Source: Atlantibacter subterraneus (GTDB lineage Bacteria > Pseudomonadota > Gammaproteobacteria > Enterobacterales > Enterobacteriaceae). Taken from it: a stretch of 64,000 nt of DNA. The notes beneath the pieces were generated by a model, which was not told the origin of the DNA, searched no databases, and was given only the letters and a program-made list of their open reading frames with translations. Position 1 is the stretch's first letter. Each line of letters opens with the position of its first letter. The position numbers and the translations under genes are program-made. The DNA lies in assembly GCF_007570865.1 (NCBI RefSeq), contig NZ_VLPS01000010.1, positions 1 to 64,000 on the forward strand. The letters are read 5' to 3'. Of this stretch, positions 9,119-20,242 are shown in pieces.

Positions 9119-10444
9119 TTATTCTGCATTATCGACTTTCGCTTCGCTCGGTTTACGACGCTTACCGATATTTTTCTTATCGCGATGACGGACTTTAACG
9201 CGCGGTTTTTCTTTTTCCTGCTCTTTCTTCTTCTCTTCGCGTTTTGCTAACGCTTTCTTCGACGGCTTGCCTTGCAGCTTCTCGCTTGGCGCGCGGGTAG
9301 TCGGACGCAGTTCGTCAATCACGCGGGATTTCAGCGGCTCATTCAGATAGCGGCCCACTTTACCCAACAGCAAGTGATCGTGCGCTTCGACCAGCGAGAT
9401 CGCGGTGCCTTTACGGCCGGCGCGACCGGTACGGCCAATGCGATGCAGATAGGTATCGGCGGTGCGCGGCATATCAAAGTTGAATACGTGGCTCACGTCG
9501 GCGATATCGATACCGCGCGCAGCAACATCAGTGGCGACCAGTACGTTAACGCGTCCATCGGTCAGACGATTGATGGCTTCGTTACGTTTAGCCTGCACCA
9601 TTTCGCCTTCAATAAAGCAGTTAGGGATGCCTGCGTCGCGCAGCCAGCCCGCCAGCTCATGCACGCGCTCGCGCTTGCGCACAAATACGATAGCGCGCGT
9701 GGTTTCTGGCTGCTTCAACAGATGCACCAGCAGCGCGGTTTTGTGCTGGATATCGTCGGCGCGATAGTACCACTGGTGGATTTTTTTGCGTTCGCGGGTG
9801 GACGGTGAAGCGGAAACTTCTTCCGGCTCGTTAAGCAGGCGCTCGGCAAAATTCTTAATTGCATCGCCTTCCAGCGTGGCGGAGAACAGCATGGTCTGGT
9901 TGCGCCAGCGCGTTTCCCCGGCAATATGTTCGATATCCTGGGCGAAACCCATGTCCAGCATGCGGTCGGCTTCATCCAGAATCAGGGTTTCCACGGCGCG
10001 GCAATCAAAGTTTTCTTCTTTAATATATTGCAGCAGACGGCCCGTGGTAGCGACCACGATATCCTGGTTTTCGCTGAATACTTCTGCGTGGTTCATATAC
10101 GCCACGCCGCCGGTAATGGTCGCGATATCCAGATGGGTGTGCGCCGCCAGTTCACGCGCCTGTTCCGCCACCTGCATCGCCAGCTCGCGGGTCGGCGTGA
10201 GGATCAGAATGCGCGGTGGGCCGGATTTTTTACGAGGAAAGTCGAGTAAATGCTGCAACACCGGCAGCAAATATGCCGCCGTTTTACCGGTGCCTGTCGG
10301 CGCAGAACCGAGGACATCACGCCCTTCCAGGGCAGGCGGAATGGCGGCAGCCTGAATGGCGGTCGGGCGAGTGAAGCCTTTATCCTGAAGGGCTTTCAGC
10401 AGGCTTTCATCAAGTTCTAGTTCGGAAAAAGTGGTTACTGTCAT
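9119..10444 (-). CDS. srmB: ATP-dependent RNA helicase SrmB
   Basis: This DEAD-box helicase acts early in 50S ribosomal subunit assembly. The 441 residues contain, in order, a Q motif (GFTRPTAIQ), motif I (APTGTGKTAAY), PTRELAMQ, DEAD in LILDEADRMLDMGF, motif III (SAT), and motif VI (HRIGRTGRAGR). A lysine/arginine-rich tail after about residue 385 is probably for RNA binding. The upstream region is shared with the divergent yfiC. Confidence 0.96.
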   Translation of the reverse strand: MTVTTFSELELDESLLKALQDKGFTRPTAIQAAAIPPALEGRDVLGSAPTGTGKTAAYLLPVLQHLLDFPRKKSGPPRILILTPTRELAMQVAEQARELAAHTHLDIATITGGVAYMNHAEVFSENQDIVVATTGRLLQYIKEENFDCRAVETLILDEADRMLDMGFAQDIEHIAGETRWRNQTMLFSATLEGDAIKNFAERLLNEPEEVSASPSTRERKKIHQWYYRADDIQHKTALLVHLLKQPETTRAIVFVRKRERVHELAGWLRDAGIPNCFIEGEMVQAKRNEAINRLTDGRVNVLVATDVAARGIDIADVSHVFNFDMPRTADTYLHRIGRTGRAGRKGTAISLVEAHDHLLLGKVGRYLNEPLKSRVIDELRPTTRAPSEKLQGKPSKKALAKREEKKKEQEKEKPRVKVRHRDKKNIGKRRKPSEAKVDNAE

Positions 10445-10574
10445 TTTCTACCTCAGTGTGGGCCGCCGATTATAGACGTTAAGGCAGCAATGTTCATCAC
10501 TTAGTATGGTTATGCTCTTTTCCAGGGGAATACTTTACCCTATGCTACAACGGTTTCCCTGCCAGGTTGTAATA

Positions 10575-11309
10575 ATGCCAACGACTAAAACGCTTCTTCG
10601 CCGCGATGGTTTCACTTTTAAACAGTTCTTCGTTGCCCACGATCGTTGTGCAATGAAGGTCGGGACTGATGGGATTTTGCTGGGCGCGTGGGCGCCGGTG
10701 GCGGGCGTAAAACGCATTCTGGATATCGGCACCGGCAGCGGGCTGATCGCCCTGATGCTGGCCCAGCGCGCAAATGAGGCGCTTATCGACGCGGTTGAAA
10801 TGGATCCTGATGCCGCCAGTCAGGCCGCTGAAAATGCGCAGGCTTCTCCCTGGGCCGGGCGCATCCATGTTCATCAGGCAGATTTTCTAACCTGGACGCC
10901 GGACGCCTCTCATCGCTACGACCTGATCGTCAGCAATCCGCCGTTTTATGATAAAGGCGTGGAGTGCGGCAGTTCGCAGCGTGAACTTGCCCGTTATAAC
11001 ACCTCGCTGGAACATGAAGCGCTGTTACGCGGCGCGGCGCAGTTGATTACCGAAGAGGGTTGTTTCTGCGTAGTGTTGCCGGAAGCCACGGGCTCCGCCT
11101 TTACGCAAAAGGCGCAGGAGATGGGCTGGCATATTCGCCTGAGAACCGATGTGTGCGATAACGATACCCGGCTGCCGCACCGCGTACTGCTGGCGTTTTC
11201 GCCGACGCCGGGCGAACTGTTTATCGACCGGCTGGCGATCCGCGGGCCAGACCAGCGTTACTCCGATGCCTGGTGCGGCCTGACCCAGGATTTCTATCTG
11301 TTTATGTGA
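10575..11309 (+). CDS. yfiC: tRNA1(Val) adenine(37)-N6-methyltransferase
   Basis: This N6-methylates adenosine 37 of tRNA-Val (also named TrmN6 or TrmM). The start at 10575 ([12 protein letters not shown]) gives 244 residues, one short of E. coli. A class I SAM-binding motif ([16 protein letters not shown]) is followed by the adenine-methyltransferase motif SNPPFY. Its last 16 bases overlap the 3' end of the convergent nadB. A longer start at 10506 is possible but would add an unconserved leader. Confidence 0.94.
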   Translation: MPTTKTLLRRDGFTFKQFFVAHDRCAMKVGTDGILLGAWAPVAGVKRILDIGTGSGLIALMLAQRANEALIDAVEMDPDAASQAAENAQASPWAGRIHVHQADFLTWTPDASHRYDLIVSNPPFYDKGVECGSSQRELARYNTSLEHEALLRGAAQLITEEGCFCVVLPEATGSAFTQKAQEMGWHIRLRTDVCDNDTRLPHRVLLAFSPTPGELFIDRLAIRGPDQRYSDAWCGLTQDFYLFM

Positions 11310-12913
11310 ACCAGCGGAGAGAGCACCGACGGGCCTGAATTCTCCTGTAAATCCGGATAATCCAGGGTGTAATGCAACCCGCGGCTCTCTTTACGCATCA
11401 TCGCACAGCGCACAATCAGCTCCGCCACCTGCACCAGGTTGCGCAGTTCCAACAGATTATTCGACACGCGGAAGTTGGCGTAATACTCGTCAATTTCTTG
11501 CTGGAGCATGGTGATGCGGCGTAACGCCCGCTCCAGTCGGCGCGTGGTGCGCACAATCCCCACGTAATCCCACATAAACAGTCTGAGCTCGTGCCAGTTA
11601 TGCTGAATGACCACCAGTTCATCCGGATCTTCAACCCGGCTTTCGTCCCAGGCGGGTAGGGATTTCGGCTGGCGGGCGAACGGCAGACGTTTTTGAATAT
11701 CTTCCGCCGCCGACCAGCCGTAAACCAGGCACTCCAGCAGCGAGTTTGATGCCATACGGTTGGCACCATGCAGGCCGGTATAGGTGACTTCGCCAATGGC
11801 GTACAGCCCGTCAACGTCGGTGCGGCCATTTTCATCCACCATCACGCCACCGCAGGTATAGTGCGCCGCAGGCACGATGGGGACAGGATCGCGGGTCAAA
11901 TCAAGCCCAAGGCCGAGCAGCTTTTCATAAATCATCGGGAAATGCTGACGAACAAATTCCGCAGGCTTGTGGCTGATATCAAGATACATGCAGTCCGCGC
12001 CTAAGCGTTTCATTTCATGATCGATAGCGCGCGCCACGATATCACGCGGAGCCAGTTCGGCCCGTTCATCGAAATCGGGCATAAAACGCGTACCGTCCGG
12101 GCGCTTAAGATAGGCACCTTCGCCGCGCAGTGCTTCGGTCAGCAGAAAATTGCGTGCCTGTGGATGGAACAGCGCGGTAGGGTGGAACTGGTTAAACTCA
12201 AGATTGGCGACCCGGCACCCGGCGCGCCACGCCATGGCGATGCCATCTCCGGAAGAAATATCCGGGTTAGTGGTGTACTGGTACACTTTCGATGCGCCAC
12301 CCGTTGCCAGCACGACGGCTTTCGCGCGGCAGGTTTCCACCTCTTCTTTATTGCGGTTCCAGATCCACGCCCCAACCACCCGGCGGGTGCCCGGCAGGCC
12401 GATTTTATCGGAGACGATAAGATCCACGGCGTTGCTGCGTTCGATAACCCGGATATTGGGATGCGCCAGCGCTTTACCGACCAGCGTGGTTTCGACTTCT
12501 CTGCCGGTAGCGTCGGCGGCGTGCAGAATGCGGCGGTGGCTGTGTCCGCCCTCGCGGGTCAGGTGATAGTTTTCTTCACCGTTGGGCTGCACTTCGGTAT
12601 CAAACAACACGCCCTGATCGATGAGCCACTGAACGCAGCGCCGCGCATTGCTGGCGACGAACTCCACTGCATCGCGATCGCAAATCCCGGCTCCGGCGAT
12701 AAGCGTGTCTTCAACGTGGGAATCGATGCTGTCTGTTTCATCGAATACCGCCGCGATACCGCCCTGAGCGTAGAGCGTCGAGCCTTCACTGACCGGCCCT
12801 TTGCTCAATACGATAACCTGACAATTATCCGCCAGGCGAAGCGCCAAAGAGAGACCCGCCGCACCGCTGCCAATAATCAAAACGTCACAATTCATTTCGG
12901 ATGATGTGTTCAT
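11294..12913 (-). CDS. nadB: L-aspartate oxidase
   Basis: This FAD enzyme converts aspartate to iminoaspartate, the first step of de novo NAD synthesis. The 539 residues are near the E. coli length of 540. The N-terminal dinucleotide-binding motif is [13 protein letters not shown]. Succinate-dehydrogenase-like flavoprotein motifs follow, such as [22 protein letters not shown] and the substrate segment [22 protein letters not shown] NadR operator lies just upstream of the start. It overlaps the convergent yfiC by 16 bases and is divergent from the rpoE operon. Confidence 0.97.
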   Translation of the reverse strand: MNTSSEMNCDVLIIGSGAAGLSLALRLADNCQVIVLSKGPVSEGSTLYAQGGIAAVFDETDSIDSHVEDTLIAGAGICDRDAVEFVASNARRCVQWLIDQGVLFDTEVQPNGEENYHLTREGGHSHRRILHAADATGREVETTLVGKALAHPNIRVIERSNAVDLIVSDKIGLPGTRRVVGAWIWNRNKEEVETCRAKAVVLATGGASKVYQYTTNPDISSGDGIAMAWRAGCRVANLEFNQFHPTALFHPQARNFLLTEALRGEGAYLKRPDGTRFMPDFDERAELAPRDIVARAIDHEMKRLGADCMYLDISHKPAEFVRQHFPMIYEKLLGLGLDLTRDPVPIVPAAHYTCGGVMVDENGRTDVDGLYAIGEVTYTGLHGANRMASNSLLECLVYGWSAAEDIQKRLPFARQPKSLPAWDESRVEDPDELVVIQHNWHELRLFMWDYVGIVRTTRRLERALRRITMLQQEIDEYYANFRVSNNLLELRNLVQVAELIVRCAMMRKESRGLHYTLDYPDLQENSGPSVLSPLVHINR

Positions 12914-12919
12914 GCTGTG

Positions 12920-12937
12920 TGTTTAATTTACTAAACA
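12920..12937 (-). promoter_or_regulatory. NadR operator of nadB
   Basis: TGTTTA-N6-TAAACA is a perfect 6-6-6 inverted repeat seven bases upstream of the nadB start. It matches the known NadR (NAD-responsive repressor) box. It lies in the 429-bp nadB-rpoE gap, which otherwise holds the rpoE leader ORF and promoter. Confidence 0.9.
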
Positions 12938-13108
12938 TTGTTGGCCCAGCATAGCACTCGAATTTGTCATTTAGCACACTTTTTTTGCATAACGTTGCAA
13001 TGGCTAAACAAAGTACGCCACCAGGTGAAGCATTAACCGCCCAACAAAATCCAGAAAATTATTTGCGAAGCAGATCGTTAGCCTAAGATTAAAGAGTGAA
13101 AAAAAGGT

Positions 13109-13303
13109 GTGCTTGCGTTACTCTGCTGGCGGATTAGCAAGCTTGAATTATCAGCGCTAGCCTTACAGAAGCGGACCACCAATGAATCAAAATCAACGGT
13201 CCTGAAAAAGCTGACACAAAACAAAGGCGTAACGGAACTTTACCGGTCTATGGAAATCCAATCTCCTGCTTGCTCACGATGTGCGGCGTTTAGGTGGTTT
13301 TGA
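13109..13303 (+). CDS. rseD: Possible rpoE leader peptide (RseD-like ORF)
   Basis: This is an open frame of up to 64 codons ending 39 bases before rpoE. The GTG at 13109 opens the frame, but the real start is uncertain and may lie further in. The C-terminal half (LKKLTQNKGVTELYR..., then SPACSRCAAFRWF) reads like a real, cysteine- and aromatic-containing peptide, and its position matches the E. coli rseD leader reported to couple its translation to rpoE. It overlaps the sigma-E promoter, so only transcripts from upstream promoters would carry it whole. Identity is inferred from position and recalled resemblance. Confidence 0.5.
   Translation: MLALLCWRISKLELSALALQKRTTNESKSTVLKKLTQNKGVTELYRSMEIQSPACSRCAAFRWF
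13234..13261 (+). promoter_or_regulatory. Sigma-E promoter of rpoE
   Basis: GGAACTT (13234-13240), a 16-base spacer, then TCCAA (13257-13261) match the sigma-E -35 and -10 consensus. The transcription start should fall near 13268, about 75 bases before rpoE. This is the autoregulatory promoter by which sigma-E amplifies its own operon. Confidence 0.85.
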
Positions 13304-13342
13304 TTACGCGAGGAAATTAGGTTTGGGGAGATATTACCTCGG

Positions 13343-13918
13343 ATGAGCGAGCAGTTAACGGATCAGGTCCTCGTTGAGCGGGTCCAGAAGGGAGATCAGA
13401 AATCGTTTAACTTACTGGTGGTTCGCTACCAGCATAAAGTGGCGAGCCTGGTTTCTCGCTATGTGCCATCGGGGGATGTGCCTGATGTGGTGCAGGAATC
13501 CTTTATTAAAGCTTATCGCGCTCTGGATTCCTTTCGCGGCGATAGCGCGTTTTATACCTGGCTGTATCGTATCGCCGTCAATACAGCAAAAAATTACCTG
13601 GTTGCTCAGGGGCGTCGTCCGCCGTCCAGCGACGTCGATGCAATTGACGCAGAAAATTTCGAAAGTGCGGGTGCACTGAAAGAAATTTCGAACCCTGAGA
13701 ACTTAATGTTGTCTGAAGAACTGAAACAGATAGTTTTCCGTACCATAGAGTCACTCCCGGAAGATTTACGCATGGCAATTACGTTGCGGGAGCTGGATGG
13801 CCTGAGCTATGAAGAGATAGCCGCTATCATGGATTGCCCGGTCGGTACGGTACGTTCCCGCATTTTCCGTGCGCGGGAAGCTATTGATAATAAAGTTCAA
13901 CCGCTTATCCGGCGTTGA
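13343..13918 (+). CDS. rpoE: RNA polymerase sigma-E factor
   Basis: This is the ECF sigma factor for envelope stress caused by misfolded outer-membrane proteins. The 191 residues match the E. coli length. Region 2 includes DVVQESFIKAYRALDSFRGDSAFYTWLYRIAVN, and region 4 has the helix-turn-helix LDGLSYEEIAAIMDCPVGTVRSRIFRARE. It heads rpoE-rseA-rseB-rseC and is preceded by a sigma-E promoter and a possible leader ORF. Confidence 0.98.
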   Translation: MSEQLTDQVLVERVQKGDQKSFNLLVVRYQHKVASLVSRYVPSGDVPDVVQESFIKAYRALDSFRGDSAFYTWLYRIAVNTAKNYLVAQGRRPPSSDVDAIDAENFESAGALKEISNPENLMLSEELKQIVFRTIESLPEDLRMAITLRELDGLSYEEIAAIMDCPVGTVRSRIFRAREAIDNKVQPLIRR

Positions 13919-13949
13919 CGATAGCGGGATACTGGAAAAGGTATTAGGC

Positions 13950-14597
13950 ATGCAGAAAGAAAAACTTTCCGCTTTAATGGATGGTGAGTCTCTGGATAGT
14001 GAAGTGCTGAGTGCGCTGTCTAACGACAAAGAACTTCAGCAGTCATGGGAGAGCTATCACCTCATTCGTGACACCCTGCGTGGTGATACGGGTGATGTGA
14101 TTCACTTCGATATCTCTGCCTGCGTCATGGCGGCGATCGAAAACGAGCCTGTACATCGGACTACACCACTCATTCCAGAATCACAACCAGCTCCACAACA
14201 GTGGCAGGCTATGCCGTTCTGGAAAAAACTGCGCCCCTGGGCCAGCCAGATTACGCAGATCGGCGTTGCTGCTTGCGTTTCCCTGGCGGTTATCGTCGGC
14301 GTTCAGCAATACAACGCGCCGAGCGAAGCGACTGGGCAGCCTGAAACACCGGTGTTCAATACCCTTCCTATGATGGGGCAAGCCAGCCCGGTAAGTTTGG
14401 GCGTGCCGTCTGAAGCCACCGGCGGTACTGGCCAGCAGCAAGTTCAGGAGCAGCGTCGTCGTATTAATGCAATGCTTCAGGACTATGAGCTTCAGCGTCG
14501 CTTGCACGCGGAGCAGCTTCAGTTTGAACAGGCCCAGACTCAGCAAGCCGCTGTTCAGGTGCCAGGAACACAAACGTTAGGAACGCAACCGCAGTAA
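13950..14597 (+). CDS. rseA: Anti-sigma-E factor RseA
   Basis: This single-pass inner-membrane protein holds sigma-E inactive until DegS, RseP and ClpXP degrade it. The start at 13950 (MQKEKLSALMDGE) gives 215 residues, near the E. coli length of 216. Residues 1-90 are the cytoplasmic sigma-binding domain, one transmembrane helix lies near residues 100-120 (IGVAACVSLAVIVGVQQY), and the periplasmic tail is Gln-rich and binds RseB. It lies 31 bases after rpoE, and its stop overlaps the rseB start (TAATG). Confidence 0.97.
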   Translation: MQKEKLSALMDGESLDSEVLSALSNDKELQQSWESYHLIRDTLRGDTGDVIHFDISACVMAAIENEPVHRTTPLIPESQPAPQQWQAMPFWKKLRPWASQITQIGVAACVSLAVIVGVQQYNAPSEATGQPETPVFNTLPMMGQASPVSLGVPSEATGGTGQQQVQEQRRRINAMLQDYELQRRLHAEQLQFEQAQTQQAAVQVPGTQTLGTQPQ

Positions 14598-15553
14598 TGA
14601 AGCAACTTTGGTGTGCTATGTCTTTAGTGGCTGGCAGCCTGATATTTTCTGCAAACGCCTCGGCAGATCCGTCGACCGAGGCGTTGTTGCAGCAAATGAA
14701 TCAGGCCAGTCAGTCGCTTAATTACGAATTGGCTTTTATCAGTATCAATAAGCAGGGCGTTGAATCGCTGCGCTATCGTCACGCGCGCCTTGATAATAAG
14801 CCTATGGCTCAACTTCTTCAGATGGATGGCCCGCGCCGCGAAGTGGTCCAGCGCGGTAATGAAGTCAGCTATTTCGAGCCAGGCCTCGAACCCTTCACGC
14901 TGAATGGCGATTACATCGTTGATTCCTTGCCTTCTCTGGTCTATACCGACTTTAAACGCCTGGCAGCGTATTACGATTTTATCGCTGTCGGGAGAACCCG
15001 TATCGCCGATCGCCTGTGCGATGTGATTCGGGTAGTGGCACGGGACGGAACGCGTTACAGCTATATTGTCTGGCTGGATTCGCAAACCAAACTGCCAATG
15101 CGCGTCGATTTGCTGGATCGTGATGGCGAAACCCTGGAGCAGTTCCGGGTGGTTTCATTTACGGTTAACGACACGCCGGGTACTGTGATGCAGAATCTGG
15201 CCAAAGCCACCCTCCCGCCGCTGCTTTCTGTTCCCGGGACTGAAAAAGTCAACTTTAACTGGGCACCGACCTGGCTACCGCAGGGATTCAACGAAGTCTC
15301 CGGCAGCCGCAGACCGCTTCCTGGTGTGGATGTGCCAATCGAGTCGCGTTTATATACCGATGGCTTATTCAGTTTCTCAGTAAACGTGAATCGCGCGAGT
15401 GCCACCAGTTCCAGCCAGATGTTACGTACCGGACGCCGAACGGTAAGCTCCGATGTGCGTAATAACGCGGAAATCACCATCGTGGGTGAATTACCTCCGC
15501 AAACGGCTAAACGTATCGCAGACAGCGTCAAATTCAGGGCTTCTCCGCAATGA
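14597..15553 (+). CDS. rseB: Sigma-E regulatory protein RseB
   Basis: This periplasmic protein of 318 residues binds the RseA periplasmic domain, shields it from DegS, and senses mislocalised lipopolysaccharide. It starts with a Sec signal peptide (cleavage likely after SANASA, near residue 23). A MucB/RseB lipoprotein-localisation-like fold and a smaller C-terminal domain follow. The start overlaps the rseA stop by one base, and its end overlaps rseC by four, so the operon is translationally coupled. Confidence 0.97.
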   Translation: MKQLWCAMSLVAGSLIFSANASADPSTEALLQQMNQASQSLNYELAFISINKQGVESLRYRHARLDNKPMAQLLQMDGPRREVVQRGNEVSYFEPGLEPFTLNGDYIVDSLPSLVYTDFKRLAAYYDFIAVGRTRIADRLCDVIRVVARDGTRYSYIVWLDSQTKLPMRVDLLDRDGETLEQFRVVSFTVNDTPGTVMQNLAKATLPPLLSVPGTEKVNFNWAPTWLPQGFNEVSGSRRPLPGVDVPIESRLYTDGLFSFSVNVNRASATSSSQMLRTGRRTVSSDVRNNAEITIVGELPPQTAKRIADSVKFRASPQ

Positions 15554-16029
15554 TGAAAGAGTGGGCCACGGTGATTTCGTGGCAAAATGGCGAAGCGGTG
15601 GTCAGTTGTGATGTCAAATCTTCCTGTAGCAGCTGCGCATCCCGTGCCGGTTGCGGCAGCCGCATCCTGAATAAACTTGGCCCGCAGACCAGCCATTCGA
15701 TCACTGTCCCCTGCGATCACCCTCTGGTTGCAGGGCAAAAAGTTGAACTTGGCATCGCCGAGGGGAGCCTCCTGGGCTCCGCGCTGGTCGTCTATATGTC
15801 TCCGTTGGTGGGCCTGTTTATTGTCGCGGGTCTGTTCCAGATGTTATTTCATACCGATCTGGCCGCGATGGCGGGCGCTATTTTAGGCGGCGTGGGCGGG
15901 TTCCTGCTGGCGAAAGGGCTGGCTCCGGCATTAAGTCGCCGTGAAAGCTGGCAGCCTGTTATTTTAAGCGTTGGATTACCCCCCGACGCGCTACGAATTG
16001 ACACATCATCCTCAACCGACAATGTCTGA
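15550..16029 (+). CDS. rseC: SoxR-reducing system protein RseC
   Basis: This inner-membrane protein of 159 residues assists reduction of the SoxR iron-sulfur cluster. A cytoplasmic N-terminal cysteine cluster (four Cys near residues 20-35, in CDVKSSCSSCASRAGCGS) precedes two transmembrane helices around residues 75-95 and 103-120 (VYMSPLVGLFIVAGLF; MAGAILGGVGGFLLAKGL). It is the last gene of the rpoE operon. Its stop codon lies inside a long palindrome. Confidence 0.95.
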   Translation: MMKEWATVISWQNGEAVVSCDVKSSCSSCASRAGCGSRILNKLGPQTSHSITVPCDHPLVAGQKVELGIAEGSLLGSALVVYMSPLVGLFIVAGLFQMLFHTDLAAMAGAILGGVGGFLLAKGLAPALSRRESWQPVILSVGLPPDALRIDTSSSTDNV

Positions 16030-16045
16030 CAGACATTGTCCGGTT
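16014..16045 (+). terminator. Palindrome over the rseC stop codon, probable operon end
   Basis: GACAATGTCTG (16018-16028) and its exact complement (16030-16040) are separated by one A. Flanking AACCG/CGGTT bases extend the pairing with one bulge. The rseC TGA is at the centre. No clean T tract follows, only a T/A-rich stretch, so it may be a 3' stabilising hairpin rather than a classical terminator. Confidence 0.6.
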
Positions 16046-16629
16046 CCAGTTTAATTTAACTCCTCCTGTTTCTGCTGCCCAAAACTAAATTTAGCTAACC
16101 GCCACAATGAGCCGGCTTTAATAATGGGGTTGTTGGGTAAAATAACTGCACGCTATAAAGCGATATCTTTGATTATATTGACATGATCTTTTTACATCAT
16201 CATTGAGACTCCATATCAGATAATGATTTAGCGTGCTTAAGCGAGGCAGTGCATCGGTGATCGCGCAATTCGCAAAAATTAATTTCTACTACCAAAACAA
16301 GTAGGTGCCAATAATGAATCAGAAACTTTAATACCGTCATATTAATGACATATAACGCTTTTTGATTAATGAACGGCAGGAGGCCAGGCGTGTAATAAAA
16401 GGCCATTAATTTACCTTAGGAAGGTATTTGGCAAAAGCGAATGTCAGATATTATTATCAGAATGTAAATTTAAAAGATTTATTTAGTTAACGGGTACTAT
16501 TTTTTAATTATCCCTATTTACAGTTTAATAAATTACGTTGAGAATTCGCGAAACCGCTCGGACGCACACGTTTTATTAAAACTAATAATAATCTATTCAA
16601 AAAACTTATCGCACCCAGCCAGGGGATAT
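16046..16629. other. AT-rich 584-bp spacer upstream of the aer-like gene
   Basis: This stretch is visibly richer in A and T than the flanking genes and has no open frame I can support. It contains a TTGACA hexamer near 16177 that could be part of a promoter, and several small AT-rich inverted repeats. I found no convincing sigma-28 (flagellar) promoter. The composition resembles H-NS-bound promoter DNA of acquired genes; this is inference. Confidence 0.5.
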
Positions 16630-16668
16630 ATGAGTGAATTTCTATTGTTAAATGAGGACGGGCTATGA
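16630..16668 (+). CDS. 12-codon upstream ORF overlapping the aer-like start
   Basis: ATG at 16630 opens a frame of 12 codons ([12 protein letters not shown]). Its TGA stop (16666-16668) overlaps the receptor ATG (16665-16667) as ATGA. An AGGGGA ribosome site lies just upstream. The layout suggests a leader peptide for translational coupling, but at this length chance is possible. Confidence 0.4.
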   Translation: MSEFLLLNEDGL

Positions 16669-18200
16669 GAATAAACAATCCTGTTACTCAACATGAATAT
16701 CTGCTTCCCGATGATGCGACATTAATGTCCACCACCGATACCCAGAGTTACATCACTTACGCCAACTCCGCTTTTATCGACTCCAGCGGCTTTAGCGAGG
16801 CGGACCTGATGGGGCAGCCCCACAACCACATTCGCCACCCTGATATGCCGCCGGAAGCCTTTGCTGACCTGTGGTTTACTCTTAAACAGGGCGAGAGCTG
16901 GACCGGGCTGGTAAAAAACCGACGTAAAAATGGCGATCACTATTGGGTGCGCGCCAACGTGACGCCGGTTTACCGCCATGACGCGCTTACCGGTTATATC
17001 TCGGTGCGTAATGTCCCGACGCGTGAAGAGGTGCAGGCCGCCGAGCAGTTATACCAGGCCGTTAATGAGAAGCGTGCCGGGAGTCTGCGCTTTTTTAAAG
17101 GTCTGGTAGTACGCAGTAAATGGCTTAGTCCGCTGTCGCTATTCCAGAAAATATCCGTTGCCTGGCGGCTGGCACTGCCGCTACTGGCTTTCACGCTGGT
17201 GACGCTGTTACTGCCGTTGGTAGGGCTGCACGCCGGGTTACAGGCGCTGATTACCGTAGCCGCCGCTTTGGCAGCGGGCGGATTTATGCACGCCCAGGTG
17301 GCGCGCCCGCTGAAAATTATCGTCAGCCAGATGCAAAAAATCGTGTCGGGCCGCAAAGCCGAACACCAGCATTTCAACCGGGTGGATGAAATCGGCAAAA
17401 TGATGCGCCTGGTTAACCAGGCCGGCCTGAACCTGCACTCTCTGGTAAACGACGTCAGCGTACAGGCCAGCGGGATCAGCGAAATCAGCCAGCAACTGGA
17501 AGTTAACAGCACCGCGCTGAATGAACGCACTGACGAAACGTCCGCTCAGCTCCAGCAAACCGCGGCGGCAATTGAAGAAATCACCAGCGCAGTGCAGCAG
17601 ACGGCGGCGACGTCGGAAATGACGATTGCGATGGCGGAAAAAACCAGCGTTGTCGCCCAGCAAGGCGCGTCGGTGATGGAAGAGACCATCGACGTGATGA
17701 AGTCGATATCGAAAATCAGCGACCAGATTGTCGATATTATCGGCGTGATTGACAGTATTGCTTTCCAGACCAATATTCTGGCCCTTAATGCCGCCGTTGA
17801 AGCAGCGCGCGCAGGCACCTCGGGGAAAGGGTTTGCGGTAGTGGCTGCGGAAGTCCGTAATCTGGCGCAGCATTCCGCTTCCTCGGCGAAAGAGATCAAA
17901 ACGCTGATTGAACGTAACGTACAAAGCGTGCGTTCCGGCGTGGAAATGGTCGAGCTGGCTGAAAAACACATCAGCGAAATGGCGGGGGAAATCCGTCAGA
18001 TGTCGCAGCTGATTAAAGAAGTGGGCCACGCCACCGGCGAACAGACCATGGCGCTGGGGCTGATTAATGAATCGGTCTCGCAAATTGAAACCATGTCAAA
18101 AAATAACGCTGAAATGGTGCACCATTCTGCGCAAATCGCCAGCGATCTCAACCGGCGCGGCAATCGGCTGACCAGCGCTATCAACGTTTTTGGTGGGTAA
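16665..18200 (+). CDS. Aer-like PAS-domain chemoreceptor (energy taxis)
   Basis: This 511-residue methyl-accepting chemotaxis protein resembles E. coli Aer, which senses redox through FAD in a cytoplasmic PAS domain. Residues 1-125 form the PAS domain and keep Aer motifs such as [32 protein letters not shown] and [16 protein letters not shown]. Hydrophobic residues about 165-210 make a membrane hairpin with no sizeable periplasmic domain. A HAMP-like segment follows, then the signalling domain with the conserved tip [19 protein letters not shown]. The C-terminus lacks an NWETF-type pentapeptide, as in Aer. It sits between rseC and lepA, which are adjacent in E. coli, so it is an insertion relative to that order. 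It may be a second Aer paralogue. Confidence 0.88.
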   Translation: MRINNPVTQHEYLLPDDATLMSTTDTQSYITYANSAFIDSSGFSEADLMGQPHNHIRHPDMPPEAFADLWFTLKQGESWTGLVKNRRKNGDHYWVRANVTPVYRHDALTGYISVRNVPTREEVQAAEQLYQAVNEKRAGSLRFFKGLVVRSKWLSPLSLFQKISVAWRLALPLLAFTLVTLLLPLVGLHAGLQALITVAAALAAGGFMHAQVARPLKIIVSQMQKIVSGRKAEHQHFNRVDEIGKMMRLVNQAGLNLHSLVNDVSVQASGISEISQQLEVNSTALNERTDETSAQLQQTAAAIEEITSAVQQTAATSEMTIAMAEKTSVVAQQGASVMEETIDVMKSISKISDQIVDIIGVIDSIAFQTNILALNAAVEAARAGTSGKGFAVVAAEVRNLAQHSASSAKEIKTLIERNVQSVRSGVEMVELAEKHISEMAGEIRQMSQLIKEVGHATGEQTMALGLINESVSQIETMSKNNAEMVHHSAQIASDLNRRGNRLTSAINVFGG

Positions 18201-18428
18201 GGCCCCTTTGACCCCGCGGCTAACGGACTGGCCGCGCGCTGGCTTAAGGTTACATTTTTCCTGCCATAATCCGCTTACGCCTTCACGGCAAATCATCCTA
18301 TGCTGACGATTTGGCCGCTACAGTGTAATATGCACGCCAATGTACGGATTGGCCGCTGCCACAACGTGTTAGCCGTTATATCCATAAACTGACAATCGCT
18401 CTGCGTTAGGGTTAAAAAATCCTCATTT

Positions 18429-20228
<1,800 letters not shown>

Positions 20229-20242
20229 TCTAAGGAGTTGGC

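Noticed and set aside
16046-16629. A flagellar sigma-28 promoter before the aer-like gene
   Set aside because: No TAAA-N15-GCCGATAA match was convincing. The best candidates failed at the -10.
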